A stretch of DNA of 64,000 bases, from assembly GCF_900115395.1 (NCBI RefSeq), contig NZ_FOWE01000001.1, positions 620,001 through 684,000 of the forward strand. Direction: 5' to 3'. The notes beneath the pieces are model-generated. The model saw only the letters and a list, made by a program, of their open reading frames with translations, was not told the DNA's origin and made no database searches. Source of the stretch: Geodermatophilus obscurus. Lineage in GTDB: Bacteria; Actinomycetota; Actinomycetes; Mycobacteriales; Geodermatophilaceae. Shown piece by piece: positions 15,763-23,650 of this stretch (position 1 is the first letter of the stretch; the number at the start of each line of letters is the position of its first letter). A program made the translations under genes and the position numbers.

Positions 15763-18309
15763 GTGCAGACGGGGACCGGGCGCGCGACCACCCGCACGGC
15801 CGGCCCCGGCGGCCTGACCGCGGCCGAGGCGCGGGAGCATCACCGGCGCGGGGAGGGCAACGTCGCGGTCAGCGCCTCCTCGCGCACCTACGGCGTCATC
15901 CTGCGGACCAACGTCTTCTCCTTCTTCAACGTCATCCTGTTCACCATCGGTGCGGCGCTGCTGGCCCTGGGCCGCTACAGCGACGCGTTCACCAGCGTGG
16001 GCCTGGGCCTGGTCAACGCCGCGATCAGCGCGGTCCAGGAGATCCGGGCCAAGCGCAAGCTCGACCGGCTGCAGCTGCTGGCGCGCGGCACGGTCACCGT
16101 CGTCCGCGACGGCACCGACGCCGAGGTGCCCCCGGAGGAGGTGGTGCGCGGCGACCTGCTGCGCCTGCGCCCCGGCGCGCAGGTCGTCGTCGACGGCCCC
16201 GTGCTCGACGGGCGGCTCGAGGTCGACGAGTCGCTGCTCACCGGCGAGTCCGAGGCGCTGCCCAAGGCGGCGGGCGACGACCTGCTGTCGGGGTCGTTCG
16301 TGGTGGGCGGCGAGGGGCTGCAGGAGGCCCGGGACGTCGGCGCGGCGTCCTACGCCGGCCGGCTGACCGCCGAGGCGCGCCGGGTCTCCACCGACCGCAC
16401 CCCGCTGCAGCGGCGGATCGACTTCGTCGTGCGGCTGGTCATGCTGCTGGTGCTGCTGATGAGCGTCACCATCCTGGCGCAGGCCGCACTGGAGGGGTTC
16501 ACGCTGGTGCGGACGGTGCAGACCACCGCGGTGCTGTCCGGGCTGGTGCCCTACGGCCTGTTCTTCCTCGTCGCGGTCGCCTACACGGTGGGGGCGGCCC
16601 GCAGCGCCGGCCGGGGTGCGCTGGTGCAGCAGGTCAACGCGGTGGAGTCGGTGAGCAACGTCGACGTCGTCTGCACCGACAAGACCGGCACCCTCACCAC
16701 CGGGCAGCTGTCGCTGGCGGAGGTGCGGCCGGTCGGCCCGCTGCCGGCCGCCGGCGTCGAGCGGCTGCTGGGGTCGATGGCCCGCAGCGCCGCCGCTCCG
16801 AACCTGACGACGGCGGCACTGGCCGCGGCGCTGCCCGGCGAGCCGGTGCCGGTGACCGAGGAGGTGCCGTTCTCCTCGTCGCTGCGGTGGAGCGCCGTGC
16901 GGACCGCCGGCGCGGTGCTCGTGCTCGGCGCCCCGGCCACGCTCGCGCCGCAGCTGTCCGGGCCGCCGCTCGGCGGGCCGGTGCGGGACCTGACGGCCCG
17001 GGGGCTGCGGGTGCTGCTGCTCGCCCGCGCCGCTCCGGACGCCCCGCTGCGCGACGCCGCCGGCCGCGCGGCCCTGCCCCCGCTCGAGCCGCTCGCGGTC
17101 GTGGCGCTGGCCGACGAGCTGCGCCCCGGCGTGGCCGACACCCTGGCCCGGCTCACCGCCGACGGGATCGCGGTCAAGGTCGTCTCCGGCGACGACCCGT
17201 CCACCGTCGCGGCGCTGGCCCGGCAGGCCGGCCTCGAGCCCGGGGAGCCGGTGGCCGGGCCCGCCCTCGACGGGCTGGCCGACGCCGAGCTCGACGCCGT
17301 CGTCGCGCGGACGACGGTGTTCGGCCGGATCGCCCCGGAGCAGAAGGAGCGCCTGGTCGACGCGCTGCGCCGGGCCGGGCGGTACGTGGCGATGGTCGGC
17401 GACGGCGTCAACGACGCCCGCGCGCTGAAGCGGGCGCACGTGGGCGTGGCGATGGCCAGTGGCAGCGCCGTCACCCGCGACGTCGCCGACATCGTGCTGA
17501 CCGGCGACTCGCTGGGCGCGCTGCTGCCCGCGGCGCACGAGGGCCGGCGGATCATCACCGGGATCAGCACCTCGATGCAGGTCTTCCTCGCCCGCGTCGG
17601 CACCCAGGGGCTGGTCATCCTGGCCGTCACCATGCTGGGGCTGGGCTTCCCCTACTCCCCCGCCAACGTGGGCCTGACGCTGCTCACCGTCGGGGTCCCG
17701 ACGCTGTTCCTCACCGCCTGGGCCCGCCCGACGGCGCCCGACCCCCACCTGCTGACCACGCTGTGGCGCTTCGTCGTGCCGGCGGTGCTGGTGACCGCGG
17801 CCGGCGGGGTGGCGGTGTACGCCCGCCACTACACCGACCTGCTGCAGGGGTTCACCGACGACGCCGTCCCGTCCTTCGTCGTCGAGGACTTCGAGTCCTA
17901 CACCGGGGTGCCCTCCGACGACGTCGGCTTCGCGGAGGCGGCGGCGACCATCGGCGCCCAGACGGCGCTCTCGACGTTCGTGTCCTACGCGGCGTTCCTG
18001 CTGATCCTGTTCCTCAAGCCGCCGAACCGGTGGTTCGCGGCCTGGACGCGGCCCGACGGCGACCGCCGCCCGGCGCTGCTGGTCGCCGTGCTCGTCGTGG
18101 TGTTCTCCGCCGGACTGTTCTGGCCGGCGTTCACCACCTACTTCGGGCTCACCGAGGCGGCCGACCCGGTGTTCGAGACGGTGCTGCCGTCGCTAGTGCT
18201 GTGGTTCGCGCTGCTGACCGCGGCCTACCGGCTCCGGCTGCTGGAGCGGGCGCTGGGGCTGACCGGCCCGCTCAGTCCGCCGGGCGTCCGAGGAGCTCGG
18301 CCAGCGTGA
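15763..18309 (+). CDS. P-type ATPase, CtpE-like cation transporter
   Basis: 848-aa E1-E2 ATPase. Motifs in order: N-terminal cation-ATPase region (G-L-T-A-A-E-A-R-E); the actuator loop L-L-T-G-E-S; membrane helix 4; the phosphorylation site D306-K-T-G-T-L-T; V-V-S-G-D-D; and the hinge G-D-G-V-N-D-A-R-A-L. About ten hydrophobic helices are visible, six after the hinge. Overall layout is closest to mycobacterial CtpE, a Ca2+-linked transporter. Helix 4 reads V-P-Y-G-L where Ca-type pumps usually have P-E-G-L, so the ion-binding Glu is replaced by Tyr264. Start is GTG 15763, chosen because family homology begins about 17 codons later; no clear Shine-Dalgarno. Its 3' end overlaps the convergent kinase gene by 38 bp. 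Confidence 0.92.
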   Translation: MQTGTGRATTRTAGPGGLTAAEAREHHRRGEGNVAVSASSRTYGVILRTNVFSFFNVILFTIGAALLALGRYSDAFTSVGLGLVNAAISAVQEIRAKRKLDRLQLLARGTVTVVRDGTDAEVPPEEVVRGDLLRLRPGAQVVVDGPVLDGRLEVDESLLTGESEALPKAAGDDLLSGSFVVGGEGLQEARDVGAASYAGRLTAEARRVSTDRTPLQRRIDFVVRLVMLLVLLMSVTILAQAALEGFTLVRTVQTTAVLSGLVPYGLFFLVAVAYTVGAARSAGRGALVQQVNAVESVSNVDVVCTDKTGTLTTGQLSLAEVRPVGPLPAAGVERLLGSMARSAAAPNLTTAALAAALPGEPVPVTEEVPFSSSLRWSAVRTAGAVLVLGAPATLAPQLSGPPLGGPVRDLTARGLRVLLLARAAPDAPLRDAAGRAALPPLEPLAVVALADELRPGVADTLARLTADGIAVKVVSGDDPSTVAALARQAGLEPGEPVAGPALDGLADAELDAVVARTTVFGRIAPEQKERLVDALRRAGRYVAMVGDGVNDARALKRAHVGVAMASGSAVTRDVADIVLTGDSLGALLPAAHEGRRIITGISTSMQVFLARVGTQGLVILAVTMLGLGFPYSPANVGLTLLTVGVPTLFLTAWARPTAPDPHLLTTLWRFVVPAVLVTAAGGVAVYARHYTDLLQGFTDDAVPSFVVEDFESYTGVPSDDVGFAEAAATIGAQTALSTFVSYAAFLLILFLKPPNRWFAAWTRPDGDRRPALLVAVLVVVFSAGLFWPAFTTYFGLTEAADPVFETVLPSLVLWFALLTAAYRLRLLERALGLTGPLSPPGVRGARPA

Positions 18310-18850
18310 GCCGCGCCGCCCGCCGGCGGTCGAGGACGAGGACGCCGGGGCCCTCGGGCGCGGTGCGCAGCAGCCGCGCCCAGCGCAGGCCGTGGCGGCG
18401 CATGCGGCCCTCGGGGATCCGCCGGCCGCGGATGCGCTGACCCTCGGCGGCGTCCTCGGGCGAGACGTCGAGCAGCACCAGGCGCACCGCCCGGCCGGCC
18501 GCGCGCGCGGTGCCGAGCACGACCGGGCGCCACCAGCGGCTGGTCCAGGGGTCGGCGATGACGACGACCGGCGCCGGCCCGGTGAGCTCCCGCAGGACCC
18601 GCAGGCGGTGCTGGGTGTGCACCAGCGGGCGCATCAGGCGGTAGGGCACGCGCGAGCCGGTGCGCCAGCGGGCGGCGACCTGCTCGGAGTCCAGCGAGGT
18701 CACGCCGGGGACGCCGTCGCCGAGCAGGCGCCGCACCATGGTCGTCTTGCCGCCGCCGGGCAGGCCGCCCACGACGACCAGCGCCCGCGGGGCATCGCCC
18801 GCGGGCGCGGGTCCCTGCGCGGGCCCGGGCACGGGCACGGTCGCGGTCGG
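18272..18850 (-). CDS. P-loop ATP-binding protein (AAA_33/zeta-toxin-like kinase fold)
   Basis: 192-aa predicted nucleotide kinase. The P-loop G-L-P-G-G-G-K-T-T is at 29-37, followed by D-S-E-Q-V, a shape seen in AAA_33 kinases such as chloramphenicol phosphotransferase and polynucleotide kinase-like proteins. A second conserved part is V-V-I-A-D-P-W, then the lid-like arginine run R-I-R-G-R-R-I-P-E-G-R. The substrate is unknown. GTG 18850 is selected for its GAGGAGG Shine-Dalgarno five bases upstream; longer forms beginning at 18871 or 18961 are open but less well supported. It overlaps the 3' end of the P-type ATPase gene on the opposite strand. Confidence 0.82.
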   Translation of the reverse strand, partial: PTATVPVPGPAQGPAPAGDAPRALVVVGGLPGGGKTTMVRRLLGDGVPGVTSLDSEQVAARWRTGSRVPYRLMRPLVHTQHRLRVLRELTGPAPVVVIADPWTSRWWRPVVLGTARAAGRAVRLVLLDVSPEDAAEGQRIRGRRIPEGRMRRHGLRWARLLRTAPEGPGVLVLDRRRAARLTLAELLGRPAD

Positions 18851-19004
18851 CACCGCCGCCTCCTCGATCACCCCCGTGGCACCGGACGCGCCGCGCGGGA
18901 TGGCGGCGGACGTTACCCCGCGGTAGCCGCGCGTGGCGCCGGCCGGCGCGCGGGTCGACACCCTCGTGGAGCCCGCCGGCGGTGGGGGGCAGGGGGGTCC
19001 GTGA

Positions 19005-19592
19005 TCAGTCGCCGTCGCGATCGCCCCAGGGTCCCCAGCGGCCGTTCCAGGGCGCGCCGTCGACGTCGGCGGACTCCACGGCCTCGGTGACGCGGGCCTC
19101 CAGGTCGGCCAGCACCTCGTCGGCCCGCTCCTGGGGGATGTGGCCCTCCTCGACGCCGGCGGTGATGCGCTCCCGCGCCTCCCCGACCAGCGCTGCGACG
19201 AGGTCGGACACGGCGACGCCCTGGTCCTCGGCGACGGAGGCGAGGGTGGCGCCGTCGGCCTCCAGCGCGGTGAGCAGCTCGTCCTCGGTCAGGCCGAGGG
19301 TCTCGGCCGCCACCGACAGGCCGCCCCAGGCACCACCGCGGTCACCGCCCCAGCCGTGGTGCCCGCCCCACGCCACGCCGGCGTCGTCGAGCGTGGTGGC
19401 GACCTCGTCGGCCTGCTCCTGCGTGAGGGACCCGTCGTCGACCAGGCCCGAGAGGGCGTCGCGGATGCGCTCCTCGGCCGAGGCGGCGGAGGGGGTGGGC
19501 GTCTCGTCGTCGGCCAGGGCCGGGACGGCGACGGCCAGGCCGCCGAGGGTCAGGACACCTGCGGCGGTGGCGAGCACGATCTTCCTGCGCAC
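19005..19592 (-). CDS. Secreted helical protein of unknown function
   Basis: 195-aa exported protein. GTG 19592 follows GAGGAG seven bases upstream. Residues 1-27 are a signal peptide (R-R-K, hydrophobic core, V-P-A-L-A). The mature part is acidic and helical, with two related segments of the kind L-T-x-E-Q-A-D-E-V-A-x-x-L-D-D and I-P-Q-E-R-A-D-E-V-L-A-D-L, separated by a Gly/Trp/His-rich stretch (W-G-G-H-H-G-W-G-G). Similar secreted proteins with paired L-T-x-E-Q-A-D motifs are common in actinobacteria but lack a known function. The His/Trp patch might bind metal. It runs the same way as the kinase gene downstream with a 154-bp gap. Confidence 0.85.
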   Translation of the reverse strand: MRRKIVLATAAGVLTLGGLAVAVPALADDETPTPSAASAEERIRDALSGLVDDGSLTQEQADEVATTLDDAGVAWGGHHGWGGDRGGAWGGLSVAAETLGLTEDELLTALEADGATLASVAEDQGVAVSDLVAALVGEARERITAGVEEGHIPQERADEVLADLEARVTEAVESADVDGAPWNGRWGPWGDRDGD

Positions 19593-19763
19593 GGGGACAC
19601 TCCTCGATCGGACTGCCGGCTGCGCCGGCGGGTCTCCCCCACCATCGGGGCCGGACCTGTGAGTCGCCTGTCAGCCCGCCGTGGCCGGGCTGTGGGTCCC
19701 GCGCGACGGCAGCCGTCACACGGAGTTCACCCGCCTCCCAGGAAGGAGGTGCAGGCTGGGGGC

Positions 19764-20789
19764 GTGTTGCTCCTCCCCCCGTCCCGGCAGCGCCGCCGGG
19801 GCCTCGCCGCGCGGGCGGCCACCGCCGCCCTGGCCGTGGTCCTCACGTCGCTCCTGGTGGTGGGCGGAGCAGGCACACTCGTCGTGGTGCTGGCCGGCGG
19901 ACGCGGTACTCCGGCGCCGGCCGTCGCGGCCGGTGTCGCAGGCTCCCTCGGAGATGCTGCCGGGCGCTCCGTCGCGGGTGCGGCGACGCTCCCGCCGGCG
20001 CCCGACACGGCCGAGGACCGGCTCCTGCGCGTCGGCACGCCGGGTCCGCGCGCGTCGTCCCCGCCGGTCGACGCCGCCGCGGTGCTGGCCGCCGTGGAGG
20101 CGGCGGCGACCGCGGCGGGCGGGTCGATCGCCCTCGCGGTGGTCGGCACCGACGGGACACCCCTGGTCACCTCCCCGGACGCCGGCGACCCCGTCTACAC
20201 CGCGTCGCTGGTCAAGCTGCTCGTCGTCGGCCGGCTGCTGGCCCTCGAGGCCACCGGTGCGGTCGCCCTCACCGACGGCGACCGGTCGCTGATGGAGCGG
20301 GCGATCGTGCGCTCCGACGACCCGGCCATGAGCGTGCTGTGGGACCGGTGGGGCGGCGCCGCGCTCGTCACCGACACCGCGTCCGCCGCCGGACTGACCG
20401 GCACCGGCCTGCCCGCCGTCCCCGGCCAGTGGGGCGAGGCGACGACCACCGCCGCCGACGTCGCCGGCCTGCTCGCCCGCCGGGATGCCGTCCTCGGCCC
20501 CGGCCCGGCCGCCATCCTGCTCGACTGGATGCGCGCCACCTCCCCCACCGCCGCCGACGGCTTCGGCCAGGACTTCGGGCTGCTGGCCGGGGACCCGGCC
20601 GGGACCGTGGCGGCCAAGCAGGGCTGGATGTGCTGCGTGCGCGGCACCCGGCAGCTGCACTCGGCCGGGGTGCTGCCCGGCGGCCAGGTGGTCGTGCTGC
20701 TCGGGGACTTCCCGTCGGGCACCTCGTGGGGACGGGCGCGGACGGCGCTCGACACCGCCGCGGCCGCCGTCCGCGCCGCGGCTGGCTGA
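19764..20789 (+). CDS. Serine hydrolase, class A beta-lactamase-like fold, membrane-anchored
   Basis: 341-aa protein with an N-terminal membrane anchor or signal (about 18-44), a Pro/Ala linker, then a serine hydrolase domain. The active-site S148-L-V-K151 matches SxxK, R-S-D-D-P-A matches the S-D-N loop, and A-K-Q-G-W corresponds to the K-T/S-G strand. The K-Q-G variant and the C-C pair behind it suggest a cell-wall related hydrolase rather than a true beta-lactamase. GTG 19764 lies 14 bases after the strong AGGAAGGAGG; a GTG at 19749 inside that site is an alternative. The function may be D,D-peptidase-like or purely structural; resistance cannot be inferred. Confidence 0.85.
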   Translation: MLLLPPSRQRRRGLAARAATAALAVVLTSLLVVGGAGTLVVVLAGGRGTPAPAVAAGVAGSLGDAAGRSVAGAATLPPAPDTAEDRLLRVGTPGPRASSPPVDAAAVLAAVEAAATAAGGSIALAVVGTDGTPLVTSPDAGDPVYTASLVKLLVVGRLLALEATGAVALTDGDRSLMERAIVRSDDPAMSVLWDRWGGAALVTDTASAAGLTGTGLPAVPGQWGEATTTAADVAGLLARRDAVLGPGPAAILLDWMRATSPTAADGFGQDFGLLAGDPAGTVAAKQGWMCCVRGTRQLHSAGVLPGGQVVVLLGDFPSGTSWGRARTALDTAAAAVRAAAG

Positions 20790-20852
20790 CCGTCCGGCAG
20801 CCCGGCAGCGGTCACCCAGGCTCCGCACAGGTCCGGGCGGCAGCGTCCGGGC

Positions 20853-21464
20853 ATGGACGGCGACACCGACCACCGCACCGACCACCGCACCGACCACCGC
20901 ACCGACCACCGCACCGACCACCGCACCGACCACCGCACCGACCACCGCACCGACCACCGCACCGGCCACCGCACCGGGCACCGCACCGGGCACCGCACCG
21001 GGCACCGCACCGGGCAGGACACCACCCGCTGGCTGTTCGACCCGGCGACGACCCGCGCCCTCGTGCTCGCACGCCGACCCGCCGGCGGGCGCCCGGTCGA
21101 GGACGTCGTCTCCGACGTGGTGTGGGGCGAGGTGGTGCGGCTGCTGCGCTGGGCCTCCGCCGGCACGCAGGGGTCGGCGGCGCTGCGTGCCGGCTCCTGG
21201 TGGCGCCTGGCCGCCGGGTGCGCCGCCCTGCTGCGCCGCCTGCCGGCGCTGAGCGCGGAGATCGCCGAGCCGTGGACGGTCGTGCCGCCGCCGTCCTCCC
21301 TGGACGGCGTCCCCGCGGACGCGCGCGTCGGCGTCGTCGCCGGCCGGCTGACCGCGCTGCTGCGGTCCGGGCAACCGGTCCCCCTGCGCCGGCTGGCCGC
21401 GGAGGTCGACGCGCTCGGCGAGGCCGCCGTCCAGGCCCTCGCCGCCGACTCCCTCGATGGGTAG
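20853..21464 (+). CDS. Unknown protein with N-terminal TDHR/TGHR tandem repeat
   Basis: 203-aa protein with no recognised domain. Residues 5-52 are twelve copies of a four-residue unit, eight T-D-H-R then four T-G-H-R, with a degenerate thirteenth (T-G-Q-D). The remaining ~145 residues have normal high-GC third positions and look like a folded helical protein: D-V-V-W-G-E-V-V-R-L-L-R-W-A, S-W-W-R-L-A-A-G-C-A-A-L-L-R-R-L and a Leu-rich end. No signal peptide or membrane helix. ATG 20853 has only a weak ribosome site. The His/Asp/Arg repeat could bind metal or nucleic acid; this is speculation. The next gene is a PadR regulator whose operator begins seven bases past this stop. Confidence 0.7.
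   Translation: MDGDTDHRTDHRTDHRTDHRTDHRTDHRTDHRTDHRTGHRTGHRTGHRTGHRTGQDTTRWLFDPATTRALVLARRPAGGRPVEDVVSDVVWGEVVRLLRWASAGTQGSAALRAGSWWRLAAGCAALLRRLPALSAEIAEPWTVVPPPSSLDGVPADARVGVVAGRLTALLRSGQPVPLRRLAAEVDALGEAAVQALAADSLDG
20865..21008. repeat. 12-bp tandem repeat, twelve units
   Basis: The unit ACCGACCACCGC is repeated eight times exactly, followed by ACCGGCCACCGC once and ACCGGGCACCGC three times. The third class differs by one or two bases and has spread as a block, the pattern expected from slippage or unequal crossing-over. Every unit keeps the frame of the surrounding gene. There are no unique spacers, so it is not a CRISPR array. Confidence 0.97.
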
Positions 21465-21470
21465 CCGCGC

Positions 21471-21497
21471 GACATATAACGATATATCGTTAATGTC
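21471..21497. promoter_or_regulatory. PadR-type operator: 27-bp AT-rich palindrome
   Basis: GACAT-A-TAACGATA / TATCGTTA-ATGTC is an almost perfect palindrome, interrupted only by one extra A (21476). Its 14-bp core AACGATATATCGTT is perfect. It is the most AT-rich spot in the area and contains a TATAAC that could be a -10 box. It lies 24 bp before the PadR start codon, with the Shine-Dalgarno in between, so PadR autoregulation is the likely role. Confidence 0.85.
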
Positions 21498-21521
21498 ATC
21501 CGCTACATCGAGGAGGACGAC

Positions 21522-22337
21522 GTGTACGACGATCCACGCTTCGAGGGCTGGCGGCGCGGTGCACGCGGCGGCCACGGGCACGGCCACCGTCACCACGGCC
21601 GCGGCTTCGGCTTCGGGTTCGGTGGGCCCGGCGGACCTGGCGCGCACGAGAGCCGCCCGGGACCCGGCTTCGAGCCCCCCGTCGGCCCGGGACCCGGCTT
21701 CGGTCCCGGCTTCGGACCCGGCGGCGGCTTCGGCCCAGGCGGCTTCGGCCCCGGCGGCCCCGGCGGCCCCGGCGGCTTCGGCCCCGGCGGCTTCGGCCCG
21801 GGCTTCGACCCGGGCGCGCGCTGGCGGCGGCGCGGCGGCGGCCGCGGACGGGCGCCGCGCGGCGACGTGCGCGCTGCCGTCCTGCTGCTGCTGGCCGAGC
21901 AGCCGATGCACGGCTACCAGCTCATGCAGGCGATCGGCGAGCGCAGCGGCGGCCGGTGGACGCCCAGCCCGGGTGCGATCTACCCGACGCTGGCCCAGCT
22001 GGAGGACGAGGGCCTGGTGAGCGTCACCGCCGAGGCCGGCCGCAAGCTGGCCACCCTGACCGAGGCCGGCCGCGGCGCCGTCGAGGAGCTGCGCGGCAGC
22101 GGCAACGACCCGTTCGCCGGTGCCGCCGACGGACCGCCCGCCGCCGACGTGCGGGGCCTGCTCGAGCAGCTGCACGGCGCCGTCCGGCAGGTGGCGCGCA
22201 CCGGCACCGAGGCCCAGCTCACCGCCGCGGCCGAGGTGCTCGCCCAGGCCCGCCGCGCGCTCTACCTGCTGCTCGCCGAGGGCCCCGACGACTCCGGCGG
22301 CTCCGGGACGCCGTCGGCCGGCGCGCCCGACGCCTGA
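21522..22337 (+). CDS. PadR-family transcriptional regulator with Gly-rich N-terminus
   Basis: 271-aa PadR repressor. GTG 21522 follows AGGAGG by about six bases. The first ~105 residues are low complexity: a His/Arg/Gly stretch, then many copies of F-G-P-G-G. Residues 113-190 form the PadR winged helix (R-G-D-V-R-A-A-V-L-L-L-L-A-E, M-H-G-Y-Q-L-M-Q-A-I, S-P-G-A-I-Y-P-T-L-A-Q-L-E-D-E-G-L, L-T-E-A-G-R). A helical dimerisation segment follows (about 210-250). PadR proteins usually repress drug-export or stress genes and their own gene. No exporter is adjacent; the convergent gene is a hydrolase and the upstream gene the repeat protein. The palindrome at 21471-21497 is the probable binding site. 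Confidence 0.93.
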   Translation: MYDDPRFEGWRRGARGGHGHGHRHHGRGFGFGFGGPGGPGAHESRPGPGFEPPVGPGPGFGPGFGPGGGFGPGGFGPGGPGGPGGFGPGGFGPGFDPGARWRRRGGGRGRAPRGDVRAAVLLLLAEQPMHGYQLMQAIGERSGGRWTPSPGAIYPTLAQLEDEGLVSVTAEAGRKLATLTEAGRGAVEELRGSGNDPFAGAADGPPAADVRGLLEQLHGAVRQVARTGTEAQLTAAAEVLAQARRALYLLLAEGPDDSGGSGTPSAGAPDA

Positions 22338-22340
22338 CCG

Positions 22341-22364
22341 GGCGCCGGCCGCGCGGCCGGCGCC
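22341..22364. terminator. Bidirectional hairpin between padR and the hydrolase
   Basis: Perfect 10-bp arms GGCGCCGGCC and GGCCGGCGCC with loop GCGC lie exactly between two convergent stops (22337 and 22368). It can serve both transcripts. Confidence 0.7.
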
Positions 22365-22367
22365 GGG

Positions 22368-23258
22368 TCAGAGCGCGCCGTCGAGCACCCGGCGCAGGGT
22401 GGCCGCGAAGGCCTCGGGGTCGCCCGTCTGCCCGTACTCGCCGCCCAGGAAGCCGGCGTGGCCGCTGGGGAAGACCACCGGCTCCGTCCCGAGCCGCTGC
22501 GCCATCGCCGCGCCGGCGCGGTGGGCCAGCTCGCCGTCGGACTCCGCGCCGACGGCGAGCACGACCCGGGTCGGCGCGGCGCGCAGCGCGTCGAGGTCGT
22601 GCTCGTGGTGGGTGCAGGTCATCAGGTTCTGGGCCAGCATCACGTCGTCGCGGGAGCCGTCGTCCTCGGTGGGCAAGCCGAACATGGCCGGGTCCGGCAC
22701 GGGTTCGGTGGCCAGCGAGGCCGGCACGGGACCCCGGTGGGACACCAGGCGGATGAACCCGGCCATGCCCGGCCCGGTGCCGCCGGCGCGGTAGGCCTCC
22801 TCGATCGCGGAGGTGGCGGCCGAGGCCTCGGCCCGGTCGGGCAGCACCGGGATCGCCGGCGGCTCGTGGGCGACCAGCGTGCGCACTAGGTCGGGACGCC
22901 GGACGACGAGCTCCAGGGCGTTGACCGCCCCGCCACTGCTGGCGAAGACGTCGGCCGGCCCGCCGCCGACGGCCTCGACCACCCGGACGAGGTCGTCGGC
23001 GTGCTCCTGCGGGGTGCTCCGCGCGGCGCCGTCGGTGCGGCGGCTGCGCTCGACGCCCCGCGGGTCGTAGGTGACCACCGTGCGGTCGGCGAAGGAGCCG
23101 GACAGGGTGCCGAAGCCGGCCGCGCCCATGGGCGAGCCGACCAGCAGCAGCACCGGCGCCTCCGCGCTACCAGGGGCGGCGGGCCGGACGTCGTAGGTGA
23201 GCTGTGCGCCGGGCACCTCGAGGACCTCGGTGCGGATCTCGCGGGTGGGTGCGGTCAT
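22368..23258 (-). CDS. Alpha/beta hydrolase
   Basis: 296-aa alpha/beta-fold hydrolase. ATG 23258 follows GGAGG five bases upstream. The fold shows P-V-L-L-L-V-G-S-P-M-G (oxyanion strand), V-V-T-Y-D-P-R-G-V-E-R-S, the nucleophile elbow V-F-A-S-S-G-G-A with S108, and the late catalytic histidine in F-P-S-G-H-A-G-F. The elbow A-S-S-G-G differs from the classical G-x-S-x-G at the first glycine. Similar proteins are annotated as non-haem haloperoxidase-like or general esterases; the substrate is unknown. Monocistronic by context: a hairpin follows and the upstream neighbour is divergent. Confidence 0.9.
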   Translation of the reverse strand: MTAPTREIRTEVLEVPGAQLTYDVRPAAPGSAEAPVLLLVGSPMGAAGFGTLSGSFADRTVVTYDPRGVERSRRTDGAARSTPQEHADDLVRVVEAVGGGPADVFASSGGAVNALELVVRRPDLVRTLVAHEPPAIPVLPDRAEASAATSAIEEAYRAGGTGPGMAGFIRLVSHRGPVPASLATEPVPDPAMFGLPTEDDGSRDDVMLAQNLMTCTHHEHDLDALRAAPTRVVLAVGAESDGELAHRAGAAMAQRLGTEPVVFPSGHAGFLGGEYGQTGDPEAFAATLRRVLDGAL

Positions 23259-23387
23259 GGCTGCCTCCAGGGGCGGTGGTGTGGTGCTCTCGGGAGGGAG
23301 ACCGCCGCCGCACCCGTTTCTCATCGCCGGTCTCCCACGCCCGTGCGCCGGACCTGCCGGCTCCCGACCGGCGTGCCACCCTCCGGC

Positions 23388-23570
23388 ATGGCCTTCGACC
23401 TGCACCGCACCGACGGCGAGGTGATCCGCTACGACGACGCCGCGCGGTTCAGCTTCACCGCCACCGGCCACCTCGTCGTCTACGACGCCCACGGCAACAA
23501 GACCGTCTACAGCCACCACAGCTGGGACCGGATCGAGGAGCCGGTGCCGCCGCCGCGCCCCATGCGGTGA
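23388..23570 (+). CDS. Small conserved-looking protein, unknown function
   Basis: 60-aa cytoplasmic protein from ATG 23388. It has a beta-rich pattern (G-E-V-I-R-Y-D-D-A, F-S-F-T-A-T-G-H-L-V-V-Y-D, N-K-T-V-Y-S-H-H-S-W-D-R-I) and a proline-rich end. The regular alternation and high GC at third codon positions support a real gene, but the ribosome site is weak. It lies 129 bp after the divergent hydrolase start and 80 bp before the CocE-like gene on the same strand. No domain recognised. Confidence 0.6.
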   Translation: MAFDLHRTDGEVIRYDDAARFSFTATGHLVVYDAHGNKTVYSHHSWDRIEEPVPPPRPMR

Positions 23571-23650
23571 GTCCTCCGCCCCGCCCGGCGGGCCCGCTCG
23601 CCGTCGGGCAGGGTGACCGGCCGGTGCCGGCGACGGGGAGGACACGGGCG

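Noticed and set aside
19764-20789. True beta-lactamase
   Set aside because: SxxK and SDN-like motifs are present but the K-T/S-G strand reads K-Q-G and a long linker precedes the domain; resistance function is not supported.
20865-21008. CRISPR array
   Set aside because: Direct 12-bp repeats with no spacers and no cas genes nearby.
19716-22175. 819-codon minus-strand frame with AVPG/AVVG repeats
   Set aside because: It is the antisense of the serine hydrolase, the TDHR-repeat gene and padR; repeats are only the reverse of the 12-bp unit.
22341-22364. Operator for padR or the hydrolase
   Set aside because: It sits between two convergent stops with only GC pairs, so a terminator fits better.
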